Assembly (NCBI RefSeq): GCF_030123505.1
Contig: NZ_CP126115.1
Location: 3,052,001-3,116,000 of the forward strand
Reading direction: 5' to 3'
Source: Neobacillus sp. YX16
GTDB lineage: Bacteria > Bacillota > Bacilli > Bacillales > Cytobacillaceae
Length of the DNA: 64,000 nucleotides
The notes under the pieces: model-generated
Database searches by the model: none
The model's input: only the letters and a program-made list of their open reading frames with translations
Told to the model about the DNA's origin: nothing
Shown: positions 40,948 to 49,231 of the stretch, one piece after another
Layout: each line of letters starts with the position of its first letter
Position numbering within the stretch: position 1 is the stretch's first letter
Made by a program: the position numbers and the translations under genes

Positions 40948-41745
40948 CTAAATTGCATATAGTTCATTTAATTTAAGCAGATTACGCTCTATAAACTCAG
41001 CTAATCCATCATTTTCGTGGTGTCCTGTTACATAATCAGCAGCTGCTTTAACCTTCTCGCTAGCGTTCCCCATTGCCACACCAATACCGACATGACAAAG
41101 CATTTCTATATCATTCGGCCCATCTCCTATGGCTACAACTTCATTTGGACTAATTTTATATTCGGTAATTAAGCTTTGTATAGCAGACCATTTGGAAACA
41201 TTTGGAGCTAGCAGCTCAAACCCGTCATTCCAATCGATGACTTCTGCTTCATTTTTAAACAAAGCGGAAATTTGCGGACTTGGTGCATCTGTTCGAACAC
41301 TATATTTAAGAACATCTTGATAATTTGCCTGCCTTAAATCTCCGATATACCGGGGCGGAATTTTCCCAACTTTAGTCCAATAATCGATTTCTTCATTTGT
41401 TTGCTTACAATAAAGCCCGTTTGCTGTATGGATAAGAACATTACAAGGACTTTCTGCGGTCAGTTGGTGAAATCGTTCTTCGTTCAATTGAACTGTTTTC
41501 ATTTGCATAACTCTTCCTGTCTCAGCATCATGTATAGCGGCACCATTCAAACAAATCATCGGAGTTCGTAATCCAATTTCTTTATGGTAGGGAGTAGTGA
41601 CTTCATAGTGTCGACCAGTGGCTAGAAATATCTTAACTCCTTGATTATTGAGCTTATATATGGCTTCCATATTTCGACGAGAAATGGAGTTTGAGGCCTT
41701 TAGTAGTGTACCATCCATATCAATAAATATTGCACGCACATTCAT
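40948..41745 (-). CDS. Cof-type HAD family phosphatase
   Basis: A 265-residue HAD hydrolase of the Cof/YkrA subfamily (IIB cap). Motif I is FIDMDGTLL with the nucleophile and acid Asp pair, motif II lies in FLATGRHYEV, motif III Lys near NVSKWSAI and motif IV GDGPNDIEMLCHVGIGVAMGNA. Such enzymes dephosphorylate sugar phosphates or cofactors such as FMN or PLP; the substrate is not predictable. On the minus strand a GAGGAGGCAG site precedes the ATG. Monocistronic. Confidence 0.85.
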   Translation of the reverse strand: MNVRAIFIDMDGTLLKASNSISRRNMEAIYKLNNQGVKIFLATGRHYEVTTPYHKEIGLRTPMICLNGAAIHDAETGRVMQMKTVQLNEERFHQLTAESPCNVLIHTANGLYCKQTNEEIDYWTKVGKIPPRYIGDLRQANYQDVLKYSVRTDAPSPQISALFKNEAEVIDWNDGFELLAPNVSKWSAIQSLITEYKISPNEVVAIGDGPNDIEMLCHVGIGVAMGNASEKVKAAADYVTGHHENDGLAEFIERNLLKLNELYAI

Positions 41746-41959
41746 CTATAACTGCCTCCTCAATCGTTGTTAAACCAATATTATCATCTGATTATTAAAG
41801 CCTAGTAAACTCAGTGTATAATTTGTGTGAAGTTTATTTAGGAGCAGGTGACGTTTCTCTGAAAGATAATAATGAGTTGAAAGAAATAACTTGAAAGTAT
41901 AAAAATGTTTATAGCATTGCAAGTTGTGGTAAACATCCAACAAGAAAGGAGATGATCGA

Positions 41960-42186
41960 ATGGACGGACAAAAACAAAATTACATATCAATATTCAATCT
42001 AATGAAATTTTCAGAGGACCTTACGAGGGAGAGTGGGATTTTAAAATTGAAGCCACAGAATCTCAAGTGAATATCCTTGAACGACTCTTTGATCGAAATG
42101 ATGAAACAGATTGGGAAAGTTATTTTCGGTCACACACTCCATATCTCGAATATCATCATCAATTATTCGCATTTTTTGTGATTTGA
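41960..42186 (+). pseudogene. Frameshifted small gene, unknown function
   Basis: ATG 41960, after AAGAAAGGAGATG, begins MDGQKQ; one base lost or gained in the A-rich stretch just after (41972-41982) shifts the frame, which then reads KLHINIQSNEIFRGPYEGEW, EATESQVNILERLFDRND and ESYFRSHTPYLEYHHQ before TGA 42184. The coherent second frame shows it was once coding. I do not recognise the family. Confidence 0.45.
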
Positions 42187-42274
42187 TTGATTGACAAGGT
42201 AGTATCTTACTCACAAACCATTATGTTTCGAGGGAAATTGCAGTGCGGTCAAGAGAAGAAAGTATCCGTCAAGA

Positions 42275-42532
42275 TACAGGTAATCCACCATTCTAACCCC
42301 AATCGATGATCCGATGATTCAAAAATCGGCTGAAGCCTATGAACAGGTTTATAAAAGAGAAGGGGGTTCGATTCCGATTGTATCGGATTTCAACCATACT
42401 CTAAATACTCCTGTAGTCTTAATGGGATTCGGGCTGCCAGAAGAAAATCTCCATGCTCCGAATGAACATATTAACTTGGAAAATTTTGATAAAGGGATCT
42501 TAACGATCTGTTCCTTTTTAGAATTGATTTGA
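42275..42532 (+). pseudogene. C-terminal fragment of an M20 dipeptidase
   Basis: Nearly identical to the last ~85 codons of the M20 gene at 24317-25678 (QDTGNP, MIQKSAEAYEQVY, KREGGSIPIVSDFNHTLN, GFGLPEENLHAPNEH, ICSFLELI). It has a small frameshift near 42290 and lacks 18 bp that code for GVSPVY in the intact gene, a loss between two VY-coding repeats. It forms the left edge of the direct repeat that flanks the DnaD/DnaB module. Confidence 0.75.
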
Positions 42533-42725
42533 ATAGATAGGCAACGGAGGGATGCATAGCATCCCTCTTTTTTTTTGATAAAAGGGCAAGACTCCTTTCA
42601 AACTTTGGACGGTTCCGGTTCTATTTATGTGGGAGGCGGGTAAAAGAACTATCTCAACGGTTTTTCTAAAATCTTTTCCAGCATTCATTAATGCCATCGT
42701 TACACAAAAATTCACCCTGAAAGAT
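42516..42725. repeat. Left ~210-bp direct repeat flanking the replication module
   Basis: Contains the M20 end (TTAGAATTGATTTGAATAG), a terminator hairpin GAGGGATGCATAGCATCCCTC with a T-run (42548-42576), a decayed GTGCC palindrome, and a block with CGGTTTTTCTAAAA, CCAGCATTCATTAATGCC and TTACACAAAAATTCACCCTG. The same order recurs at 45614-45832. 42725-42840 also carries TTTGTCATAAAACATTCA, shared with 20413 before relic copy 2. Confidence 0.65.
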
Positions 42726-42904
42726 AAGAGAAGCAGTAGCTCTTAATGGTTACTTTAAAGAAAAGTCCCATGGTTATCGAAGGTACCCAGAAACTCGTTT
42801 GTCATAAAACATTCACAAATTTTTGAAATGACCATGTCCTTTTTCTTCCTTTTTCTTTATATAAAGGGGTGAAAGTATTAGCAAGAAGAAGGGTAGTGTT
42901 GTGG

Positions 42905-43906
42905 ATGGCTAGGTTTAGAAAAGTGAGCACGGATTTTTGGGTGGACCCGATTCATTCAGAGGAGATGACTCCAGATGACCGGCACTTTTATTTATATCTG
43001 TTAACAAATCAACGGACGAAACAAATCGGAATCTATAAAACTACGATAAAGCAAATCGCTTTTGATATGGGCTACACAACCGAATTTATTCAAACATTGA
43101 TGGAACGATTCATCCTGCTTCACCGGCTGGTTCGTTATAATCCTGAAACGAGAGAGCTAGCGATAAAAAACTGGGCGGAATATAACTTTGATAGAGCCGG
43201 GAAACCCATGATGGATTGTATTTTTTCCGAATTAAAAGAGGTCCAAGATATCTCACTGATTGAATATGTTGCGGAATCCATTCATAAACCAGAATTCCGC
43301 AAACTTTATGATTCTTTTTGTAACAAAGAAGAGAGTACCTCCAGCAAAGAAGTGAGTCATCATGAAGAAAATAATACATATCTAGCGCCTGTATGGGAAG
43401 AGAAAGACGAGACTTTTCCGACTCGTCATACGATACGTGGACAAGAAGAAGAGAAAGAAGAAGAGAAAGAAAAACAACAAGAAGTTTTTCAGCCCATACT
43501 AGAAGGTAATCTAAATAATGAGCATCACTTGGAAGATAACCAAAAACTTGTAGATGTTAAAGACATTATTGCATTTTGGGATAATAATGGATTTGGTTTT
43601 AGCAATGTGAATGCAAAAGAGCAGCTATTATCCTGGTTAGATGATTCTTGCTTTTTACAGCCGAAAGCCGTGATTTTAAAGGCATTGACGATCGCATGTA
43701 CAAATAACAAGCGAAGGTTAAGTTATGTGATGGGAATTCTGAAAAATTGGGAAAACGAATCATTACTGACGGTAGAAGAAATTGATTCCTATCAAGAGAA
43801 CCAAAAGCCTGCAGCTAATAATTGGAAAACAACGAAATCAGTTCCGAGCGGAAGAGATATTCCAAGTGGATTTGACCTAGATATAACGGCAGGTGAAGAT
43901 TGGTGA
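42905..43906 (+). CDS. DnaD/DnaB_2-domain replication initiation protein
   Basis: A 333-residue protein. The N-terminal ~100 residues (FRKVSTDFWVDPIHSEEMTP, then TTIKQIAFDMGYTTEFIQTLMERF) look like a winged-helix DNA-binding domain; a charged linker with repeated EEKEEEKEKQQ joins it to a C-terminal DnaD domain with the YxxxIxxxW motif in YVMGILKNWENES. It likely melts the origin and recruits the helicase encoded next. ATG 42905 matches the ATGGCAAG start in the relics; a GTG at 42869 is the alternative. The stop overlaps the helicase start. Two relics of it lie at 13539 and 20525. Confidence 0.8.
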   Translation: MARFRKVSTDFWVDPIHSEEMTPDDRHFYLYLLTNQRTKQIGIYKTTIKQIAFDMGYTTEFIQTLMERFILLHRLVRYNPETRELAIKNWAEYNFDRAGKPMMDCIFSELKEVQDISLIEYVAESIHKPEFRKLYDSFCNKEESTSSKEVSHHEENNTYLAPVWEEKDETFPTRHTIRGQEEEKEEEKEKQQEVFQPILEGNLNNEHHLEDNQKLVDVKDIIAFWDNNGFGFSNVNAKEQLLSWLDDSCFLQPKAVILKALTIACTNNKRRLSYVMGILKNWENESLLTVEEIDSYQENQKPAANNWKTTKSVPSGRDIPSGFDLDITAGEDW

Positions 43907-45159
43907 ATATAGCTGAAAAATCGTATTTAGGAAGCCTGATTAAGGCAGAGTACTTACTGAAGGATACCGTGATTCAGCCTGATCAGCTGGAAAGTGTGCG
44001 GCATCAAGAATTAATGCGGAGAATGCTGGAATTAACCCGGGCAGGCAAGAATATTGATTTAATCTCCTTGGCATCTTTGCTTGACCTTGAGTTCTTTGGT
44101 GGAATGTCCTATCTGTCTGAACTGTTTTCATACGCGAATCTTGAGAAATTCGAGACTACGGAGGAGCTCATTCTTTCTTCGTGGAAGGAACGAGAAAAAA
44201 GGAATATCTTAACGGTGGCAACAGTGAGCGATTGGGAGATTACGAAAATTACCACCGAATTGGATAAAATCAATCAATGTAAAATGAAGGATCATACCTC
44301 CTTAACACAGGCATTGGCAGATATGTATGAGGCACCTTGGGAAGACCCAATCGTTCTGAATACAGCCACAACAGGGATCCTAAAGCTCGATGTGATGACC
44401 GGGGGCTTTCAGAATGGAGAAGTAACCATTCTGGCTGCAAGACCCTCCATGGGAAAAACTGATGTTATGCTTCATTTCGCCAAAATGTCTGGCTGGGCCG
44501 GATTTCTACCGCTACTCTTTTCATTGGAAATGCCGGAAAAGCTGATAACCTCTCGACTTATTGCTTCGACGGGAAACGTTAACCGAAGAAAAATGCGAGA
44601 TTTGAAAAGGATGCTGAATCAAGACCAAAAGAATTCCTGGTCCGATGTTCTCGGTCAACTAGCTAAAACCAATATACAAATTTTTGATGGATCTGGGCAA
44701 AGTATTGCCGAAATGAGAGCGAAAACGAGGAAAATGATCCACCAATTTCCATACAAGAAACCGGTCATTTTTATTGATTACTTGACATTGATCTCTTCAA
44801 GTCAAGTGTACGGAGGGAATTCCCATCAACAAGTAACGGAAATATCCAAATCACTTAAAACAATGGCAAAAGACTTTGATTGCCCGGTGATATGTTTGGC
44901 ACAGCTTAATCGTTCTGTAGAATCGAGAGCAGATAAAAAGCCGATGATGTCTGATATTCGGGAATCAGGCAGTGTGGAACAGGATGCCGATGTCATTTTG
45001 TTCCTGTATCGTGAATCCTATTATGACAAGGAAACAAAGAATCCTTCTCTTGAGATCATTGTATCGAAAAACCGAAATGGTCCAGTGGGGTCAGCGATTG
45101 TGGATTACAACGAATATACAGGAAAAATCGAGGACCCAAAGGATAAAAACAGAGAATAG
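43903..45159 (+). CDS. DnaB-like replicative helicase
   Basis: A 418-residue helicase starting at GTG 43903 (GTGA overlap with the DnaD stop, AGGTG 8 bp upstream). An N-terminal DnaB domain (NIAEKSYLGSLIKAEYLL) is followed by the RecA-like core: Walker A AARPSMGKTDVML, LFSLEMPEKLITSRLIA, Walker B PVIFIDYLTLISS, LAQLNRSVESRADKKPMMSD and IRESGSVEQDADVILFLYRE. It is shorter at the N-terminus than chromosomal DnaB, as in phage and plasmid versions. Likely unwinds DNA for an autonomous replicon. It is absent from the two relic copies. Confidence 0.85.
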   Translation: MNIAEKSYLGSLIKAEYLLKDTVIQPDQLESVRHQELMRRMLELTRAGKNIDLISLASLLDLEFFGGMSYLSELFSYANLEKFETTEELILSSWKEREKRNILTVATVSDWEITKITTELDKINQCKMKDHTSLTQALADMYEAPWEDPIVLNTATTGILKLDVMTGGFQNGEVTILAARPSMGKTDVMLHFAKMSGWAGFLPLLFSLEMPEKLITSRLIASTGNVNRRKMRDLKRMLNQDQKNSWSDVLGQLAKTNIQIFDGSGQSIAEMRAKTRKMIHQFPYKKPVIFIDYLTLISSSQVYGGNSHQQVTEISKSLKTMAKDFDCPVICLAQLNRSVESRADKKPMMSDIRESGSVEQDADVILFLYRESYYDKETKNPSLEIIVSKNRNGPVGSAIVDYNEYTGKIEDPKDKNRE

Positions 45160-45167
45160 GGTGGTAG

Positions 45168-45596
45168 ATGGTGTTAATAAAAGACGCTTACTTTGATTGT
45201 TTTCTATATGAAGATTCTTCATTGGCCCATTATATTCACCATTTACTAGAAGAGAAGAAAGTTTCTTTAGAAGATGACATTTCCAAATTGAATTTTGATC
45301 TAGCAAACCATCAGCAAGTGGCAGAAATGATTACAACCAATGTATTAGGAATCAATAAGGTTCGAGTTTACTCATTAAAGATGAACCAGAGGGATTTTGT
45401 CTTTATCTTTGCCCTTAGTGAGGAAGAAGCCATTCAGTTGTATGAAAAAACATTTCATCAAAAGCCGTTGAACTGTCATGAATCTTTACTAGATTTCGAG
45501 TTTTATAGAGGAATGGAGGTGGTCTCGTTTCGGGACAGGAGGATGGAATTTGGGTGTTTCCCCGCAATAGCGGGATATTTTTCGCGCGAGAGGTGA
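45168..45596 (+). CDS. Third gene of the replication module, unknown function
   Basis: A 142-residue protein beginning VLIKDAYFDCFLYEDSSLAH, with an acidic, helical middle (LEEKKVSLEDDISKLNFDL) and a C-terminus FEFYRGMEVVSFRDRRMEF then GCFPAIAGYFSRER. No family is recognised. It follows the helicase by 8 bp with AGGGTGG upstream. Its C-terminal 40 codons are still present in both relics, which shows it belongs to the module. Confidence 0.65.
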   Translation: MVLIKDAYFDCFLYEDSSLAHYIHHLLEEKKVSLEDDISKLNFDLANHQQVAEMITTNVLGINKVRVYSLKMNQRDFVFIFALSEEEAIQLYEKTFHQKPLNCHESLLDFEFYRGMEVVSFRDRRMEFGCFPAIAGYFSRER

Positions 45597-45613
45597 ATGG
45601 ATCATGGGTATAT

Positions 45614-45832
45614 TTTTAGAATTAATATAAATAGGTAGGCAAGGGAGGGAGCGCATAGTATCCCTCATTCATGCAGATAAAAGTGCCAGGTACCTTCCAA
45701 ATTTTGGACGGTACCTGGCACTTTTTTATGTAGGAGGAATGGGTAAATTGAACCATTTTAACGGTTTTTCTAAAATTTTTTCCAGCATTCATTAATGCTT
45801 TTGTTACACAAAAGTCCACCCTGAAGGATTTT
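45614..45832. repeat. Right ~210-bp direct repeat flanking the replication module
   Basis: Same order as 42516-42725: TTTAGAATTAATATAAATAG, GGGAGGGAGCGCATAGTATCCC hairpin, then an intact GTGCCAGGTACC palindrome (45681-45727) with a T-run, CGGTTTTTCTAAAA, CCAGCATTCATTAATGC and TTACACAAAAGTCCACCCTG. The intact palindrome makes this copy the less decayed of the two. Confidence 0.65.
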
Positions 45833-46399
45833 GATGTGAAGTTGGGGGATGGTGGATAGCTACATATTACACGGTGAATTTATACAAATAACTAATGTAG
45901 AATGGCTTTTGACTACAAGAACAAACCTGTATAAGTCAAAGGAACTATGAACAATTGTATATATTTTCAAATTATTATGTTTATTGTATTATATTAATAT
46001 AATAAAAATAAACAAAATAAAAGGAGCGATTTTTATGGATTCATATTTTAATTAATAGAAGAAAAAATGATTCGTGATTTAGACTTAATAGAGTTTACGA
46101 AAAAACTAACCTTGTGAACCGAATCATAAACCGTGCGAATGGACTAAAAAAACCGTCAGGGTTGAGCGAATAAACATTAATATATCAACATTTGGTTGGG
46201 GCTTAATGGGGTACTGGTGTCCTCCACGGTCTTCAAAGTCACTTTCAAAAAAATGACCTCAAAACGTTGATACATAAGGGTTTCAGTCGTCGAAACACAC
46301 ACAGTCTCCTTACCAAATCAAACGAGACTGTTACGAACTGTTTGACGAAACTGTTCATGTCCAGAACCTTCAAAATTACAATTTTGGAGGTTTTTTATT
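45833..46399. other. AT-rich non-coding stretch before the integrase
   Basis: No gene is supported. An AT-rich palindrome TATTATATTAATATAATA lies near 45988-46005, followed by AAAAGGAGCG and a short broken frame (MDSYFN, then MIRDLDLIEFTKKLTL at ~46069-46118) that I cannot identify. Three ACTGTT direct repeats at 46327, 46337 and 46350 lie 50-70 bp before the integrase and could be recombinase arm sites. Confidence 0.4.
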
Positions 46400-47362
46400 A
46401 TGCAAACGATACGCAAAGGACGACGCAAACACTCACGAGATGAGACCGCAAGAACTAGAATGAGAGAACAATTCACTATGAGCGAACTGTTTGAAAAATT
46501 CATGTGGTCAAAAAGAGCTGAAGGTTTAGCTCCGAGAACTATTGAGGAATATGAGCTTCATTTCAGTTGGTTCTTCGACTGGTTGGACGGAGACCTCACC
46601 AGTGACGAAATGAGAACAGAGGTCTTTCTGGAATATATTCATTTCATGAAAGAGGAGAAAGGTCTTGCTCCGAACACGGTAAATATTCGTATTAGAACAA
46701 TGAGAGCTTTTCTTCGTTGGTGTTATAAAGAGAACCATATAGTTGAACCAATACATGAGAAAATAAAACTAATGAAAACCGAACAAGATACAATTGAGAG
46801 CTTCACGACAACAGAGGTCAAAGCTATTTTCAACGCTTTCGACACGTCTACATTCGTTGGATTCCGTGACAAAGTTATGGTCACGGTTCTATTGGACACA
46901 ATGGTCAGAATTGGAGAGCTATTGAACATGAAACGTTCTCTGGTTGATCTAAAGAAGGGAATTATTCAGCTTGAAGCTATGAACACGAAAACCAGAAAGG
47001 CTCGTGAGGTTCCTATTTCAAGTAAGACAGCAAAGCTCTTGAAGGAATACATGATTGAGTCAGAAGACTTTGGTGAGGAGATTCTGTTCGTTACATATGA
47101 CGGAAGACCAATTGAAGGGAACACTTGGAGAACCAGATTGAAGGAAATTGGAGAACTAGCTGGAATAAAAGGAAAACGAGTTAGTCCTCACACGTTCCGT
47201 CACACTGGAGCATTGTTTTATATCATGAATGGAGGAGACCCGTTCTCTCTCCAGAAAATACTCGGTCACACAGACATGTCAATGACTCGGAGATATATTC
47301 AAATGACCAACATTGACGTGAGAAAACAACATAATGTTTTCAGTCCTCTAAGGAATATTTAA
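46400..47362 (+). CDS. Tyrosine-type site-specific recombinase (phage integrase)
   Basis: A 320-residue integrase. The N-terminal SAM-like core-binding domain (LFEKFMWSKRAEGLAPRTIE) precedes the catalytic domain with Arg in TMVRIGELLNMK, Lys in NTKTRKAREV, HTFRHTG (HxxR), LGHTDMSMTRRYIQ (His and the Tyr nucleophile). It would insert and excise the element that extends to ~63.6 kb. GGAGG lies 11 bp before ATG 46400. This marks the left end of a segment with different codon style from the flanks. Confidence 0.88.
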   Translation: MQTIRKGRRKHSRDETARTRMREQFTMSELFEKFMWSKRAEGLAPRTIEEYELHFSWFFDWLDGDLTSDEMRTEVFLEYIHFMKEEKGLAPNTVNIRIRTMRAFLRWCYKENHIVEPIHEKIKLMKTEQDTIESFTTTEVKAIFNAFDTSTFVGFRDKVMVTVLLDTMVRIGELLNMKRSLVDLKKGIIQLEAMNTKTRKAREVPISSKTAKLLKEYMIESEDFGEEILFVTYDGRPIEGNTWRTRLKEIGELAGIKGKRVSPHTFRHTGALFYIMNGGDPFSLQKILGHTDMSMTRRYIQMTNIDVRKQHNVFSPLRNI

Positions 47363-47462
47363 TTGTCCTGATTGTGGACAAACATTGAGCGACTCCGAGA
47401 CCTATGAAGCATATGGAAAATATATTGTGGTTGTTGCTACCAAGGGAAGTGAAGACATATGA
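47355..47462 (+). CDS. Short zinc-ribbon-like frame without a standard start
   Basis: The frame reads NCPDCGQTLSDSETYEAYGK then YIVVVATKGSEDI and stops at TGA 47460-47462, which overlaps the next ATG (ATGA). CPDCG is half of a zinc ribbon. It overlaps the integrase end, and no ATG, GTG or TTG is available in frame after the previous stop; ATA 47355 or ATT would be needed. It may be the tail of a disrupted gene. Confidence 0.3.
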   Translation: MFNCPDCGQTLSDSETYEAYGKYIVVVATKGSEDI

Positions 47463-47674
47463 CCGTCTTACTGGTTATTCATTACATTGCTATTGAAGTT
47501 GATACGAAAATTATGAGAAAATGGGAAACTCCTCTTAGGGGAAAGAAACCTGAAGAAGTTGCTTTGAAGTGGTGGAAGGAAATAATAAGAGAATATCACA
47601 TTGACCTTGAACTTGAAAAAGTAACTTCTGACGGAGAGGACATAACTGAATTAGTAAACGAATTGAGGAGCTAA
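47459..47674 (+). CDS. 71-residue protein of unknown function
   Basis: Starts MTVLLVIHYIAIEVDTKIMR and continues with a charged helical C-terminus (KKPEEVALKWWKEIIREYHI). ATG 47459 overlaps the stop of the zinc-ribbon frame, suggesting coupled translation. No family recognised; small phage proteins after integrases often look like this. A terminator follows at 47665. Confidence 0.5.
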   Translation: MTVLLVIHYIAIEVDTKIMRKWETPLRGKKPEEVALKWWKEIIREYHIDLELEKVTSDGEDITELVNELRS

Positions 47675-47695
47675 GATTGAACTCCTCTTTTTTTT
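47665..47695 (+). terminator. Rho-independent terminator
   Basis: GAGGAG pairs with CTCCTC around CTAAGATTGAA and is followed by eight T. The 5' arm overlaps the end of the small gene. Confidence 0.75.
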
Positions 47696-47762
47696 ATTTT
47701 GAGCATTTTCATATTGCTAACAATGTCACTTAATTGAATAATAATGGTATAATTGTTGAAAA

Positions 47763-48683
47763 ATGGCGAGGAGAATAACAGTGGGGATTACTGATATTTT
47801 TTCTAAAAGAAACAATGACAATCAAAAATCAATCTTTAAGTACGACGAGATACCTGAACCATTAAGAGTACAAATAGGTCACATTTGGGAAGACGCAATA
47901 GGTCGCTATGTAAATGGAGTAGGTTATTATAGAGACCACGCTTCAAACGAAACTTGGGACTACATCCATAAGACATTATGTAAAGAATACGGCTTATACA
48001 GTTTGAGTGAAGAGCAATGCTATTCAATTGACCATTGTTATAACTTTTTAAATGAAGAGGAGTCAGTCGAAAGAGTACTCGATATTATTGAACTTACTTT
48101 CAGAGTAATAGATACGGAAGTAAGGAAAGACCAGTGGAATTGGGCGAATAAAGGTATTACTCAACCACCAGACGAAGCAATTGAAGAACTGAATAAAAGG
48201 TTTCAAGAACACGGTATAGGTTATCAATATCTTAATGGAAAAATCGTCAGAGTTGATTCTGAATATATTTATCGAGAAGCTGTTGAACCGGCTGTAAGCC
48301 TAATGTTGGGAGAAGGTTTTGAAGGAGCTTCAGAGGAGTTTATGAACGCTCACGAACACTTCAAAAAGGGTAAGGATAAGGAAGCTATTGTAGAAGCTGG
48401 TAAGGCTTTTGAAAGTGTAATGAAGTCGATTTGTTCTAAAATGAATATAAAGCTAACTGGTAAAGAAACCGCAAACCCATTGATAAAGATTTTAATTAAA
48501 AACGAATTGATACCAGAGTATCTTGAGAACTCTTTAATGGGTCAACCAGTATTGAGAAATAAACATGCTCACGGTCAAGGAGAAAAAAGTGTTCCACTAC
48601 CAAGATATACAGTCGCTTATGCCTTGCATTTATGTGCAACCAATATTGTATTACTTATTGAAGCATACAAGACTAAGAAATAA
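47763..48683 (+). CDS. AbiJ-like abortive-infection family protein (STM4504/CBY_0614 type)
   Basis: A 306-residue protein. The N-terminus (GITDIFSKRN...FKYDEIPEPLRVQIGHIWEDAIG) matches the AbiJ N-terminal domain 4 as I know it, and the C-terminal half (AHEHFKKGKDKEAIVEAGKAFESVMKSI, then LRNKHAHGQGEKS) has the R-x4-H-like HEPN pattern RNKHAHG of abortive infection C-terminal domains, usually an RNase. It is therefore a probable anti-phage toxin-like protein carried by the element. No antitoxin gene is seen next to it. A terminator follows. Confidence 0.7.
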   Translation: MARRITVGITDIFSKRNNDNQKSIFKYDEIPEPLRVQIGHIWEDAIGRYVNGVGYYRDHASNETWDYIHKTLCKEYGLYSLSEEQCYSIDHCYNFLNEEESVERVLDIIELTFRVIDTEVRKDQWNWANKGITQPPDEAIEELNKRFQEHGIGYQYLNGKIVRVDSEYIYREAVEPAVSLMLGEGFEGASEEFMNAHEHFKKGKDKEAIVEAGKAFESVMKSICSKMNIKLTGKETANPLIKILIKNELIPEYLENSLMGQPVLRNKHAHGQGEKSVPLPRYTVAYALHLCATNIVLLIEAYKTKK

Positions 48684-48696
48684 AATAGGTTAAACC

Positions 48697-48728
48697 AAAA
48701 AGCTGTCCTTCATTGGAGAGCTTTTTGT
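48697..48728 (+). terminator. Rho-independent terminator
   Basis: AAAAAGCTGTCC pairs with GGAGAGCTTTTT around TTCATT, followed by GTT. It ends the AbiJ-like gene. Confidence 0.7.
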
Positions 48729-48888
48729 TATGCCTTGTGTAATTCGTTTCTCAAATTATTTTATCCTACAAATTTTGATAAAAAAACAAATTTTCTCTAG
48801 CTGTTCTCAAAATATTCACAACTAGAGGAGAAAACCAAAACGAAAATATTTTATGATTAACTTGTTGTTAAATTATGGAGGTGTTTTA

Positions 48889-49158
48889 ATGTATAAAATG
48901 CAATTATGCAATGTTTACACACAAGAAATTCTTAGAGAGGAAGACTTTGATACTCCAGATGTAATCAATAATTTAATTCATTCGGCTAAAAAAAGCGATT
49001 TAGACGGTTTGGACGCATTTATTATTGACAGTAAGAAAAGAACCCTCAAAGCAGACTATGTAACTCACTCAATAGTTACAGAGGCAAATACCAAGGTATA
49101 TAAAATCTTTTTCAAAACAAGTATTGCTAAAAAACAAGCAATCATTTCTTCAAAATAA
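48889..49158 (+). CDS. 89-residue protein of unknown function
   Basis: ATG 48889 follows GGAGGTG (an ATG further up at 48853 is less likely). The product begins MYKMQLCNVYTQEILREEDF, has an acidic middle and ends AKKQAIISSK. No known domain seen. Located between the AbiJ-like and DNA ligase genes in the phage-like element. Confidence 0.5.
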   Translation: MYKMQLCNVYTQEILREEDFDTPDVINNLIHSAKKSDLDGLDAFIIDSKKRTLKADYVTHSIVTEANTKVYKIFFKTSIAKKQAIISSK

Positions 49159-49231
49159 TTCTTCTTTTTACATTTAATTACCACAAAGCACAAGAAAGCT
49201 CTCATGGTACAATTATCATGAGGTGTTTTAA

